From contig SNVD02001400.1 in assembly GCA_013180625.2 (NCBI GenBank), forward strand, positions 1,178,001 through 1,242,000: DNA of 64,000 bases, in the 5' to 3' direction. Shown piece after piece: positions 11,655 to 24,390 of this stretch. The stretch comes from Boswellia sacra (taxonomy: Eukaryota > Streptophyta > Magnoliopsida > Sapindales > Burseraceae). The notes beneath the pieces are model-generated. The model worked only from the letters and a program-made list of their open reading frames with translations. It was not told where the DNA came from and searched no databases. Numbering within the stretch: the stretch's first letter is position 1; each line of letters starts with the position of its first letter. Made by a program: the position numbers and the translations under genes.

Positions 11655-12205
11655 AATCCTAAACATTATATCTTACTATATAAATTTAATATGCAAGTAT
11701 AAATAACTAGATGATGTGATAAATGGTATACGTGGATGTTATATGTAAATTAATAACATATTATTGAAATCTCTTGTTAAATTGTTCTTTATCAGTTTGA
11801 ACTCTTAAGTCTTTATCATGGGAGGGGATATTTTAACTTTTTTCTTTTTAACTTAAACAAGACATCAATTTTTATCCCACTAATCCAATGGTTGAGATTA
11901 AAAAAAAAAATTGCATCTAAGGAGAGCAACTCATCAAGTATTTTTACCATTAGAGATGTAAGATGAATGCCTATAAATTGGTGTTTAGTTTTAAGTTATT
12001 AGGTTCAAGTTAAAATATCCTAACCCTTTTTATCATCAATTGGTATAAGTTAAATTACTAAGCTTTTATTATTTAATATATAACTAAATGAAACATTAAT
12101 TTTTAACTGTACATATCTAATTATAATTATATATGGGCAATTGACATTAGTTTCAAATTAAATATGAAACTTAAAACCTACATGATAAGAAAATGACAAG
12201 GATCC
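11655..12205. repeat. Paralogous segment A: unoccupied counterpart of 18990-22205
   Basis: 11655-11815 aligns with 18990-19140 (shared ATAAATTTAATAT, AAATAACT.GATGAT, TATGTAAATTAATA). 12041-12205 aligns with 19341-19377 plus 22075-22205 (shared AAGTTAAATT, TAAATGAAACATTAAT, CTAATTATAATTAT, ATAAGAAAATGAC). Segment A carries fold-back copy 4, which is missing from segment B. It lacks the 2.7-kb element that B carries at the site equivalent to 12069-12077. It is therefore a related empty site. Confidence 0.75.
11825..12022. repeat. Fold-back MITE, cluster copy 4
   Basis: The left arm GGATATTTTAACTT and right arm AAGTTAAAATATCC are exact inverted partners, and the interior again has AATCCAATGGTTGAGATT. 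It is separated from copy 3 by about 185 bp belonging to the paralogous segment 11655-12205. Confidence 0.75.
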
Positions 12206-14002
12206 TCTCCTTATCTAAGTTTCGCCTAATCTTATAAAGATCTATTGCCATATGTCATTTATATGATTGAGTAACCAAAATTTGTTTACTTCAATCTCTT
12301 AATAGTATAAACACTTTTTACTATCCTTTCTTGTAATAAATCACAAAAATCTAGGCTTATAACTAGTAAATTTATCATCTAAGATTCTTCCTCGTCTTTT
12401 TCTTCATGCATTTTTTGACAACCTTTTTTTTTCATTTCCTTTGTTCAATTTTTGAAGCACTCCTTTGGTTAATCATAGTTCACATTAACTTCAACAGGTA
12501 TTTAAAAGAAAAATTAATAATGAAAAAAAGAAGTTTGAGAAAAAAATATGATGAAGAGAAATACTAATCAAAAAAAGTTTAAAAAAAATATATAGTATGA
12601 GACACAGTTACAAGTTTTTAACCTTTATGCCATGAAAAGTATTTTGTTTGTGCATATAAATTCCGAAATACTTATTTTCAAAAAGTTAGTAAATAATTGA
12701 TTTCAATATCAATGTTGAAGTCTTGTAAATGAACTTTTTATTAGTTGATTGAAGATTAATACAATTAGAAGACATTAAAAATAAGGAAACAAAAACTATT
12801 ATATTTTTAATTATTTCTTAAATCTTTTATTATGTCCTCTCTTCCTCCATCTCGGCCTGCATCTATCTTTCAATTGCCCTTTATTTTTCACTCGCTGCCT
12901 CTCTTACCTGCATTAGTCACATACTAACCCCATTTTCATTTAACTTTTTTTTTTTTTCTAACTTCATGATTTATGGGCTGTTATTTTAAATTTTGCGTGG
13001 GCCCAATTCAGTCTCCATCCATATGATGTGGACAACTCAACAAGATCTTGTACAATGTTTTTGGCACTTTTGCAATCAGCTTTTGATTTCGATTTGGCAA
13101 TCAATAATTTTGTATATATATTACCACTTGTAAAGGGAGGCTGATCCTATTTATTTGACTTCAATTCAAATGATTATTAAATAGCACCAATATATGGTTA
13201 TCCTATCTTCTTGATTTATCCCATGATAACTTCACAGACATTTTACTTTTTAGCTGCAATTATAACTTTCATTCACGCAAATCTTCTATTCATCGTTTAC
13301 GTACTTTTAGTGTAGAAAATTGTTATTGCAAACATATGGATACCCCGCTCTTGAGATCCCTTGGATCATTAGCATATAGTTTATATCTTTCGAATAATGT
13401 TTTCCATAACCTACTGTAGCATTTTTCTGGGTTTCTTTATTCTTGTGCGCTCCTTTGTTTATCCATTTCATTTGCATTTCTGGTTGGCTTTTGTTATATA
13501 TTATTAGAATGATATTCTTCTGTAAGTCGCTGCATTCTGTGAAATAAAATTCATTATTATGCCCCCTGACTAGTTTATTGATTTCTTCTTTCTTATTTAA
13601 TTTTATATGTAATGTATGTATCCGAAATATGGCATAAAGTGTTCTTTCTCAACTGGACATGTCATAACCGTATCTTCATAACTTTATAAACATAATTGAT
13701 ATATGATCTCTGTATAATTAATCCAAGGATATATATATCTTTTCTTTTCTTTTTTAATTTTTCAATTATATAATATAGGAAACGACTGCTCACGTAGCGA
13801 AATTTGTTATTCCTCAATCAACATAACAAGACACAGAAAAAAGAAAAAATAAATAAGGGAATGGTCAAATAATAAATTTATCTTTAAATCAATGTTGCAC
13901 ATGGAACTAGCTAGCTAATATTACATTAATGGAATACAACATCAACCGTGTACATGAGAATAAATCACTTATGCTTTCATAAAATAAATCAATCAAGGTA
14001 AT
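12206..14002. other. Intergenic, 3' side of KCS gene
   Basis: AT-rich sequence without a recognisable gene. A homopolymer T run lies near 12944-12957. The first 100-150 bp below 14003 should be the 3' UTR of the KCS gene. No clear poly(A) signal was singled out. Confidence 0.5.
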
Positions 14003-16289
14003 TCAATGAAGAACAGGAGCAACTCTCGGTACTTGAACAGGAAATTCTTCGATCTCATCCATCCAAGGATTCTTCTCCTTGGCTGGATTGATGCTCCTCA
14101 ACGCCTTCCACACAGCACTGTTGCACTTGAACCCTGACCCGAATGCAATCTGCCATGTTCGATCACCTCTCCTGATCCTCCCCTTGGCCTCAGTGTAAGC
14201 CAATTCATACCACAAGGAACTACTCGAAGTGTTCCCAAACCTGTAAAGAGTCATTCTCGAGGGCTCCATATGCCATTCTGAAAGCTCCAGGTTTTTCTCC
14301 AGCTCATCCAACACTGCTCTCCCTCCTGCATGAATGCAAAAATGCTCGAAAGCCAGCTTGAAATCCGGAATATATGGTTTTATTTTCATGTGAAAGACTT
14401 TCCTCGCAACTAGCGTTGCAAAGAAGAGAAGTTGTTCAGACATTGGAAGAACTAGAGGGCCGAGTGTGGTGATGTTTGTTTTCAGGGCTTCTCCGGCGAC
14501 AGCCATGAGATCTTTTGAGAGCGAGACTCCGATTTTCCTGTTGTCATCTTCTTTCTGGAAAACACAATTGTAACACTTGTCATCGGCACCCTTGTGAGTA
14601 CGAACGGTGTGGATGAGTTGATACTTTGAACGACGACGATCGGATGACCGGTTTGACAGGAGGATTGCAGCACCGCCCATTCGGAAGAGACAGTTTGATA
14701 CAAGCATTGATCTATCATTGCCAAAGTACCAGTTGAGAGTTATGTTCTCCATGCTCACCACCAAGGCATAGGAGTTGGGATTCACCTATATAAAATTTTA
14801 ACAAAAAATAGTTGTAAATTATAATTATATATATGATTCAAGAATTCAGTCTTGTGCATTAGACTGAAAATTATTCTGCATCCCTCGGCAGGCCATTGGA
14901 CGACACATCCTTAATTTATATGGCGACTCCCTGTTTGTTAGCTTTCTGCCCTTTTCCAGATGAAGTAACCGACACCATACGTCATCCTGGGTTTTGAAGA
15001 GTTATATCATCCTTTATGACGATCCAGGGATAACTACGACCTTTTTGACTTCACCATGTGCAGCCGGCATATAACTAGGACTAGAATAAGACTTCAAATA
15101 TTGAGTACTCATTAATTATAAAATGGATATGCAGTTACCATTAAGAATTCCATCTCCCCACCCAATTTCACAGTTCATCGAGGAGGAATTACTGAGAATA
15201 GGAAATAACGATGACGACAGTTTCTTCCCATATAAATTTGAAGTACGGTGACCTAAAAAATTTGACCAAAAATCCTCTAATAAATATTACCTAAAAAACC
15301 AGCTAGCTAGCTGGATACAAGTGGCCAAGGCTAGGTGGCCTTAAGCCCTTAAAGTCCTCTGTCAAGTGGTTGGAGAATATATTAATGCATGTACACAACA
15401 CGACTACAATAGATTAGAGAAGCGGTGTAAAGGAGGAACATTTAGAAATGGATATAGATTAGAAGATGCAACAGAAGCAGAAGCTAACCTGTAAGAGCTG
15501 TTTGGCGAGGTCTATTGAAATAAGTCCAGCGCTGCAACCCATTCCGCCCAGATTATAGCTTAAAATGTTCCCTCTAAGTTTGTAGTGATTAACAATCATG
15601 GCGGATAGAGATGGTGTTGGATTAAACAAGCTGCAATTCACCACTAGAATCCCAATATCTTTAGCCTTAACGCCAGTTTTGGCCAAGAGCTGATCAATGG
15701 CGCCAAACATCACCACCTCGGCCTCCTTCCTGGCCTCCGCCATGCAGGGGTTTGGTGGGACCCGCAACAAGGCCTCAGGGAAGTAAGTCTTCTGGCCCAA
15801 ACCAGAGCGTTCAAGAATTTTCTTCTGAAAGGCTAAGTTCTCTTCTGAGAAACACCCAATAAGTTTAGATCTCTCCATGAAAGTTTCTCTAGTGCATATA
15901 CGCTCTGGTTCGGGCTTGTAGCACGCAAAATCCACTAAGTAGATTTGTCTCGGACGACTCATGAAGTAAAGCGTACTCAAGAAAACCATGAGACTTGAGC
16001 ACACAGTGACCGTAACAAGATTGAACTGAAGTTGGTTCCAAAGCTGGACGCAGTCTTGGATGGTAAGCGTGGAAAGATGAGCTGAAGCAATCGCTAGAAG
16101 TGGCAAAAGCAGTAAGTACATAGCATTAGAGATTAAGTAGTGGTAACCGAGCTTCACGTATTTGAGTCTAACTGAGAGCAGAAAGTTTGGGAGCTTATTT
16201 TCTCTTCTTTGGTCGGTGGGATCAGATGAAGCTTGGACCGAAACCGCGGGCTCGGGCTTTGGAATATTTTGGCTCTTCCCATCAGCCAT
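14003..16289 (-). CDS. KCS11: 3-ketoacyl-CoA synthase, KCS11-like
   Basis: Condensing enzyme of very-long-chain fatty-acid elongation, joining malonyl-CoA to an acyl-CoA at the ER membrane for waxes, sphingolipids and other VLCFA products. Two exons: 16289-15489 (267 codons) and 14785-14003. The 703-bp intron has GT..AG ends and phase 0, giving 527 residues against about 509 in Arabidopsis KCS11. The N-terminus has a polar leader (1-40), then two hydrophobic segments near residues 52-75 and 93-112. The FAE1/CUT1-type catalytic part follows. The active-site Cys is in GGMGCSAG (Cys252), with His419 in EHFCIHAGG and Asn452 in RFGNTSSSS; the spacings 167 and 33 fit the family triad. Resemblance to KCS11 is strong from [17 protein letters not shown] sequence through NPWMDEI. 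Membership of the KCS11 clade is by pattern; orthology is not tested. No defect is seen. Confidence 0.96.
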
Positions 16290-16454
16290 AGCTGATTATT
16301 AAAAACAAGGCCAAAAAAGCTAAAAACAATGATTTGGATATATGAGAAGAAGTTGAAGAGAGATTAGGCCAAGTATGAGGAAAAGATTAATTGCAAAGAA
16401 GAGGGTAATAGTGTGAAGAGTGATACCCTGGAAAGATGGCCAAGAATGAGGGAG

Positions 16455-16461
16455 GATTTAA
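16455..16461 (-). promoter_or_regulatory. TATA-like element of the KCS gene (tentative)
   Basis: Minus-strand TTTAAAT about 166 bp upstream of the KCS start codon. It lies in a pyrimidine-rich stretch that would suit a transcription start about 30 bp further on. Based on position and composition only. Confidence 0.3.
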
Positions 16462-16561
16462 AGAGTGTGAAGGGGAAGAGAGGGTATGGCCAATGGGTGG
16501 AGGATACAACTACCCCAACGAACTCTTTATTGTTAACCCGCCATGGCATTGAATTTTGCCA

Positions 16562-18077
16562 ACCGGGAAAATAGCGGGTTTTTATGCATATTTTTAATTG
16601 TACTCATTTGACCTATTCTTGCCTAACCAATTTCCACTTTGCCACTCCTCTCGCCATACATGCAACCTCTCTTCTAAGTTCTAAGAGGTGCGCTTGTCAA
16701 GTCATTAGTAGAAGGAGATGGCAGGTCAACTGTTTCTTCGCTAGCTAACCTAGTAAAAGACTTTTGTTGAGATACGCTCCCTCACATGCATATGAATCCA
16801 AAAATAAATAAAATTAATAAATTGGAACTTATAATCCTTAATTACTTCAATACCACATTAATTTTATCATTTTCCCAAAACTTTACACTTAATTATATTA
16901 TTTAAGCCTCAATAATTTTAACCAATAAAAATAAAGAGAAACTTATTGAAACAAATTCAGCTAGTTAATTTTGATGAATTATGAAAGATGAGCATAGAAA
17001 GATCATGAAAATTTTTATAAAAAATAACACCAATTTTGTGTTAGATTGTTAAAACATTATTTTATTATCCGACCTATGCATCATGAGTCTAGGTAATCAA
17101 GACGGTTTATTAAAATAAGAAAGGTTTATGTTAGGATCAAAACTACTACTTTTCTGATTTTGTTTCAAACTAAACTTTGGGAAATGTTATTATAAATTGC
17201 TCATAAAAATGGTTAATACTTGCAAATCTAAAGTACCTTGGTTTATAGGTTTTTTGTTTAATTTTTAAATATAGAACACTTTGTCATTGATGTAGTTATA
17301 GCTATTATTTGTTAACAAACTCTTCTTCCCCACACTACTACCTTGTAAGTATTCAAGACAAGTTAATTATATTTTGCTCCTTCTGGCTATAATAGTAGGG
17401 TTTGTCACAATAATCATTTAAAATAATTTTTTAGCATTAATTATCTCCCATCGTTTATATGTAATCTTAAATTTTGTTTTATAAATTTTGTAAAGATATG
17501 GTATTATTTAGTTAGGCAGAACTTTTAATTATTGAATGTGACCCATTAATTAAATAATTACATATTGAAGATTTGTCCCAATTAGTACCTAAGTTATTAG
17601 GACTGCTGTTGAGGGCTTTTATTTCAGGCATAAGGCTAAACGTAAGTGGAGACATCTTTGTTAGGTTTTTTGTTTCCATGGATACGCATCTCATTAAAAG
17701 CTTTCTGGTCGGAGATGTGGAATTAATGAGTAATGTACTACGCTTAACGTTTGTCAATTTTGATGTCCAATTCGCTTCCTCTGACTTTTTGGCTTAACTA
17801 TAACTCATAGCTGAAGCAAGATGCATAAATAGATTGACCACTGCAGCTTTAAGAACAATATTAGTTTACAAGTTTCTCTCATTAAACCTTCAAGGATATC
17901 ATCAAAAGCTGAAGATAAAAATATTGTTAATGACTTACAATTTAGTTTTAAATTAAGTTAATAATGTTCAGACGGTTAATTAACGTAAAATATTTTTAAT
18001 TCAATTGAGATATACCAATCTTCAATTACGTATCTGATAATTGATTTAATTCAATTACTGACTCTTAAAATTTCAAA
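16562..18077. other. Intergenic, upstream of KCS gene
   Basis: AT-rich DNA with no recognisable coding sequence. ORFs around 17512-17797 overlap on opposite strands and have no domain or plausible splice context. Confidence 0.5.
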
Positions 18078-18620
18078 AAGTAACATTTAGTAATTGTTCA
18101 TTCAATCACTACACTTTTAGAGTACAATAATGAAGGTTAAATATTTATATCCTCGTATCAATAATTCTACATTTCTTAAATAATTACCTCAAATAATATA
18201 TTAAATATGTACCATTTATTATATGAGTAGTACTGTTATATTAATAAACTCTTCCATAGACTAACTTAATAAATTACATGATATTATCGCACAATTGTTA
18301 CATTATGAGTACCCATCTAAGTCAATGAAATATAATTTTAAATTTACTCCTTGAATCAAATAATGCTTCATCATTTTATAAAGTTAAGTTTTTATAAAAT
18401 GTTTATAAGTATAATATTATTCTTATTAATTATATAAATAATAGAATAATGTGATAAGTGATAATCTAATGCCACATCATTCAACTTTTTTTAGCTGGAT
18501 GAGATTCGCAGCTATTATTTAGTAAAAATGGTATAACTCTTTATATATCATTTTAGCTAAAATTTTGATCCAAATTAATATGTTTCATTTGTATAGCCGA
18601 AATTTGTCGTAATATTATAA
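18078..18620. repeat. Dispersed repeat, copy B (partner at 410-925)
   Basis: Second copy of the 0.5-kb repeat described at 410-925, in the same orientation and with the same palindromic centre (about 18235-18415). Confidence 0.6.
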
Positions 18621-18902
18621 GGTAAAGGCTTGGTGGGGTTACTATACCATATTATTAATCTTTTGTGTCTATAATAAAATCCTACCATGTGCATAAGCAT
18701 TTATTTAAAATCTACCGATTACAGTGATATATAATTGGATAGAAAAAATAAATAATTCATGTGCCTTGTGATTTCATTAAATAGAGAAGATAATGCGGTG
18801 TCTCTCTTCCTTTTTTTTTTTTAATTTCTCTACTTAATGGGGAGAAACAATCACAATCCCTTGTTAACAAATAAAGACAACAATCAAATATAGAAAAATG
18901 TT

Positions 18903-18970
18903 TCAAACATATAAACATAAATAACTAGATGATATGATAAAAGGTATAGGGGGATGCTATATGTAAAATT
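18903..18970 (+). repeat. Partial extra copy of the segment A/B repeat
   Basis: ACATAAATAACTAGATGAT and TATGTAAA blocks recur again at 19030-19085 and at 11700-11750. This is a third, truncated copy of the same sequence just upstream of segment B. Confidence 0.6.
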
Positions 18971-19377
18971 TTATCTCTTTTAATTTGAAATGATTCTTAA
19001 ACATCGTATCCTCCTAGATAAATTTAATATATAAACATAAATAACTTGATGATATGACAAATGGTAAGTGGATGCTATATGTAAATTAATATCATACCAT
19101 GGAAATTCTCTTCTTAATTCATTCTTTATCGATTTATACCTTCATGGAGAATTAATGTTGCTAAATTATTCATGTTCTAAGTTCCAACTATATTTTATTA
19201 AAGATGTATTGATTGATCAAGAAATCCCATATATATTTTATTTTCTCTTCTTTATATATTAGCAAAAATATAAATATATGAATTCCATATTTACTTTCTG
19301 TACGAATCTCGTAAAAAACTTCTATAATTGGCTTGCCAATTTGTAGAAGTTAAATTCTCAAGATTTTATCATTGAAG

Positions 19378-22074
19378 AAAAACTTTACAAGGACCCTGAG
19401 GTTTAGCATAATTATATAAATGATTTCATCTTTTTAAAATATGCAGGAACGACCCTACTATTAAATTGTTCCGTTAAGTTTATAATTATAAGGTAAATTA
19501 GTAAAATTCTTATTACAATAAATAAAATATTCAAATTTCAATATATCTAAATTAAATATTTGATTAACACACTAAGTTATGAAGTTTGCACGTATATCCC
19601 AATCAGATTACCTAACACTCCCTCTAATTACAGAACTACCCCTAATGCACACCACCCATTCACAGCTAGGGATAACATTTTAATCCACATATCCGCATAC
19701 CTATACCCTAATAAGAAGAGTATGAATATCACTTTTATGGATTTGGATAGAATAAGAGTATGAAAAATTAGACTTTAAAGGGTATGGGTAAGGTAAGGAT
19801 ACGAGTCTAAACCCTACCCATACCCTTCATACCCTTTAAGTACCCTATTAAATAAATTATTATTATTATTAATTTAAGTATGATATAAAACTTTTTTTAT
19901 ATACATAAAACATAAAAATACATCATTTTAGTATAACTTAAAAAATTTTAGCCTTTGAGGCAAAATTATCGCATCCTCTTTCATTTCTCGTCTCTCTTTT
20001 GCTTTTTTCCACGAATATATGATTTAAAGTACATGCAATTCTAAATTAATAATTGTTATTTTATCATTTGATGTTATAGGAGCTGCTAATTTAGCGTCAG
20101 AATCATGATTGATTAATTGCAATAAAAAGATTATGAAGCCTTTTATCATCACCTTTTTAATGGTCTTTTTAGTTTTTTTTTTTTTTGTTAAAGTATTTTT
20201 GAGATGAATTGCAAGAAATAGATCATTAAGACTTTTGTTAGTTAAGTATTTTTTTTATTAGTTAAGAGTTTTAAGTCATGTTTAGACTTTGTTTAATGTA
20301 ATCAAATTATTAGTATTGTTTTATGATCGAACCCTATAGATATTCTTTTATAAATGGATATAGTATAATTTTTTTATTAATAGATATAAATACAGTATAG
20401 ATATTAATCTTAAAATCTTTTTCGGATACAGATTGAATATGAATATCAATTTTTTAACAAGGATGAAGTATAAATACTTTCATATCCAACCCTGCGCTAC
20501 CCATTGTCATCCCTATTCACCACAAAGCCACCCATAACAAAACTGCCCTTTGCTTTGCACCGTCACCCATCCTTCGTCTCACCTCCTTCCCCTCTTTCGT
20601 CTCCACCTCCACCACCCACCCACCCACACCCCCCTCCACCACCATCAAAACCACTACCACACATGCCCACTGTTTATCTTCCCAATTGCAACCTCTCGCA
20701 CTTAGACTCAAGCTATAAAAAAAAATATATATATTACTATTTCCCCCACGGCCCATAAAAGGTTTAATTCAAATATCAGCTTTATACATAGATTGTTGTT
20801 GACAGCATCTAAAAAAGAACTAAGAGTGTAGATCTCTAGTTAACAGCATCTGAAAATAATACAAGTTATATATCATCATCATTTATACCGACAATAACTA
20901 AATCGCTCAAGAAGTTGACTAAGCCTAAACTGTCAACATCAGAAAATTAGATTAGTTACGTAGAGATGGAGATCCATCTCACACAAGTAACCCGAATCCA
21001 ATATCTCAAATTCACCAACCCTTAAAGAACTACAATTCATACAAAAACCCAACCATATTTCATCCATTTTAGCTGAATTAAACATTCTCCCACTTCGACA
21101 TCGGTCAAAATCAGATTCAAAACCCAAATCCAAAACATGGGTATTGAAGGCAGATCAGATCTAGACAATGACAATTGAGAGTGGAGAATTTGAAACAAAA
21201 AACCAATCCCATCGCTAATGGAATGGCCATTTGACAGTCCGAAAGAGCTGACTACCACCGTCAAGGCCATGGCCACAAACCCCACTGCTCGTTACTGCAC
21301 AAGCTTCACTCACTCCATTCTTTTCTCTGTTCCTGTATTTTTTTTTATTGGAGTAAGGGCTTTCATTCGTTTGTGATATGATGGAAAAAAGGGTCATGGA
21401 AAGGGAGGAGGAATTGGTGGTGGGGTGTGGTGGTGTGTAGGACATGCTCGTGCAGGCCAAGAGAAGAGCAAAGGGAGGTGAAACGATGGTGGAGCTTGGT
21501 GGTGGCAGTGGTTGTGCGGAGGATCGTGGAGGTTGGCTGATAGAGGGGCAGGGGAGGTGAAACACTGAAGATAGAAGAAGAGAGAAAAATGGGTTTTTAT
21601 TTTCTCTTAAAATCAATATAGTTAAATAATAAAATTCATGAATGTTATGTGTTGAATGGAATTGTTGCAGTGTCAATGCGAAGTTTGTAGACGTGCAGGT
21701 GTGTATTTTTATAAATTTAATATTTTTATTTTTAATTAAATTTAAGAATATGTGATTGATTTTAAATTATTTTAAATTTTAAAAAATATATTATTAAAAT
21801 TGAATATAAATTTTATTAAAAAATATATAAGATAGAAAATAAGACTCCGATCCATAAAATAAAATAACAACTGTAAGATGCTCTGTCTCTTATTTTAAAA
21901 AATTTATTTAAAGAGCATTAATGTCATTTTAATTTATTTTAATAGAGTTATTTAATATCAGGATCATATCTGAAGCCATGTCCCAAATATGAAGGTCATT
22001 CCTGCATATTTTCGAAAAGATGAAGTCATTTGTGTAATAAATCAAACCTCAGGGCCATTGATAAATTTTTTCCG
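19378..22074. mobile_element. MULE-like non-autonomous element, 2.7 kb, with nested hAT
   Basis: The ends are diverged inverted repeats of about 90 bp. Left words CCCTGAGGTTT, GATTTCATCTTTT and AAAATATGCAGGAA match the inverted right end (GACTTCATCTTTT, AAAATATGCAGGAA). The flanks TCATTGAAG (19369-19377) and TCATTTAAG (22075-22083) are a 9-bp duplication with one difference. The paralogous segment 12041-12205 shows the site before insertion, which supports these borders to within a few bases. The interior has C-rich (20570-20650) and G-rich (21400-21560) strands with ORFs but no recognisable domain. Net length without the nested hAT is about 1.85 kb. Confidence 0.8.
19667..20515. mobile_element. 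hAT-like element, 0.85 kb, nested in the 19378-22074 element
   Basis: It begins TAGGGATAACATTTTAAT and ends, inverted, TAGGGATGACAATGGG. The flanks TTCACAGC (19659-19666) and TTCACCAC (20516-20523) match at six of eight positions, as expected for an aged 8-bp hAT duplication. The subterminal regions are full of TACCC/GGGTA words, and a hairpin of GGGTATGGGTA with TACCCATACCC lies at 19780-19840. No transposase is encoded. It resembles the 1129-1838 element in end sequence but is a different family. Confidence 0.75.
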
Positions 22075-22205
22075 TCATTTAAGATCTATCTAAATGAAAC
22101 ATTAATGTTCAAATCTACTACCTAATTATAATTATTTATGGGCAACTCACGTTACTTTCAAATGTACAAAACTTAAAAACTACGCCACACATAAGAAAAT
22201 GACTT

Positions 22206-22883
22206 CATGAACCAAATAAAGAAAATTACCGAAGGGAAACATCAAGTAATTAGAACCAAAACCGAGAGTGTTCAATACGCTCTATTAATCATTGTGACAC
22301 CCAAAGCAAGTGGGGCATTTGTGTGTTTTAAAAGAAGGAGAATGGCATTCTTGGAACATCAAACGCACAAAAAAAGAGTGGATTTAATGAAATAATTATA
22401 GCAGATTTTGTCAGAAGCGAAAGCTGGTAACAGATATGTGAATTGAAAGTGGTAGCAACTAGAAACCAGCAAGCTTGTAGCTAGCTTTTGACCGTTCAGA
22501 AGTCCAAGAACAAGTCATACTCAACATCTTATTCCATAAAAACCAAATTAAATGGCGTGTCAAAGTTTGTGGGTTCATTCAACAAACATAACAATATTTC
22601 TCTCATAAATGCTCAAACTTCTCACCCAATTCCTACCAATCCGTCAAATACCCAGTTGGTTTTGCGCGTTTTAGAGCGCATATTCTAATTGCAATTTGCA
22701 AGAAATCGTGCTTGTGCCTGCGTGCGAGTGGGTAGAAATGGTAGACAAGAAATGAGCCTTGCACGAAACTAAATTCATTCTTTTGGGCTTTTCTTCTTCT
22801 ACTGTGATTGCTTTAAATATTCTATTAGTTTGCTCAAACCCAATACAACAATATACAGTAGAAAACAGAGTCTCAACAACATG

Positions 22884-22926
<43 letters not shown>

Positions 22927-24390
22927 CACGCGCACACACAAAACGATTGATGGGCAATTACCCAGCAAAATCAAGAATGAAAGAAAGAATATGTCAACGA
23001 CGTCAACAAAAAATTAATTAAACGAGAATTGATTGTCACACTTGTAAACCATTATTGACCATTAGTGAGGTTACCTACCCTCTAATATGATCCAAACGAT
23101 TTTAAAATATAAACAATGTCACTCTAAAGAGAAATAAATAATAACAATGAGTTACAATGATTAAATAAAAGAAGTAGTTACATTGATTTAACATAAAATA
23201 ATTCATTAATCAATACTATGATAAATACGCTACACTCAACATACAGTATGCAAATACCCCATAAAACAAAAGTTCATACTTCATATACTATTTAATTATT
23301 TAGATACTATTTTCTTTTTAGTGGTTATGCTCATCAAGGAGATTGAGCATTAGCTGGGCTATATCATGATTCATGAAAGAGTATGGGTATTATTCACAAC
23401 CTTACTCTAAACAGCTCAAACCTTAATCTTCTCATCTCTTTCTTTATTTCATATTATCTCGTAAATATAATTCTATCCATCATAGCTGCCTTGGTACACT
23501 TTTCAAGGCTTTATTCAGATTAAGCTACATTTTCTAATGGTAGTAAAAGATTAAAATCCAATAAAACCTTGTAATTTTTGCTACTTTATGAATGTTCATT
23601 TTCCCATACAGTGAGTGAAGTATAAGACATCAAATGCTAACAGATTATTCGGTGAGCACCTAGGTTAAGCTATACACTCGTTGCTCTCCACCTTATTCCA
23701 TGAAGCCTTTCCCTTGCAACTTGCAACGCATACATCGATTGAGACTTCAGAGCCCACCCCACCCCATTCTGTGCTTGTAGAACGATCTTTCAGCCAGCCT
23801 TGATAATGAAAATAACAAATTTCCCAGACATGGGAAGAACAAATTTCGAAGTCTTTGGCCAACAAGGAACCTCAGGGGAAGGTATAGCCACAAGTAAGAT
23901 GGCAATGCTTGCTCCTGACAACTATCCAAGTCCCAAAAGCTTACATGGGAACAGGCTGTGTCACTCTGTGTCTGTGAGTGAACCTACTACACTGAACAAT
24001 ACGTTAATAGGATTGAGCTGTGACAATGGTCTTTGTTAAGAAAAACACTAGATATATAGTAAAGCAATTATAAAACCATAATTATGTATTCATATGCATG
24101 TCTCTCTGTTAATTTTATCCTTTCTTGATTTACAATTATACATTCGTTCACATCAACCGTTGAAACTAGGTCTAGGATGCAAAAAAAGAGGCAAATAGAA
24201 AAATGGATTTGTCCATTCAACAAAAATGAATATCACTGTCACATCTCTGCGTGTTTTTTTCATTACGAACTATTCATGCAAGTGTCATACAATAGGTATA
24301 CATTTCAGAGTGCTAAACTCAGATCCTACAAAATTCCAGTATATATTTTATCATGTACACATGATATCTTTCAACCTGATAAAAATATAG
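22206..24390. other. Intergenic, 3' side of the U-box gene
   Basis: Mostly AT-rich and without a recognised gene. A patch at about 23650-24040 has higher GC and overlapping ORFs on both strands (for example 23665-23865 minus and 23800-24039 plus). It may be a relic exon or a non-coding transcript; no domain was recognised. Confidence 0.45.
22884..22926. repeat. Compound (TA)n-(GA)n microsatellite
   Basis: An uninterrupted TA run passes directly into a GA run and then ACACGCGCACACACA. Confidence 0.9.

Larger units (their letters stand above)
18990..22205. repeat. Paralogous segment B, interrupted by a 2.7-kb element
   Basis: Counterpart of 11655-12205. Homology runs through 19377, stops at the insertion 19378-22074, and resumes at 22075 without loss. 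See segment A. Confidence 0.75.

Noticed and set aside
20504..20758. Proline/histidine-rich ORF on the plus strand and its antisense partner
   Set aside because: It is only a translation of a C-rich tract (CCACCCACCCACAC type) at the junction of the nested hAT and the MULE-like element; no domain or gene context.
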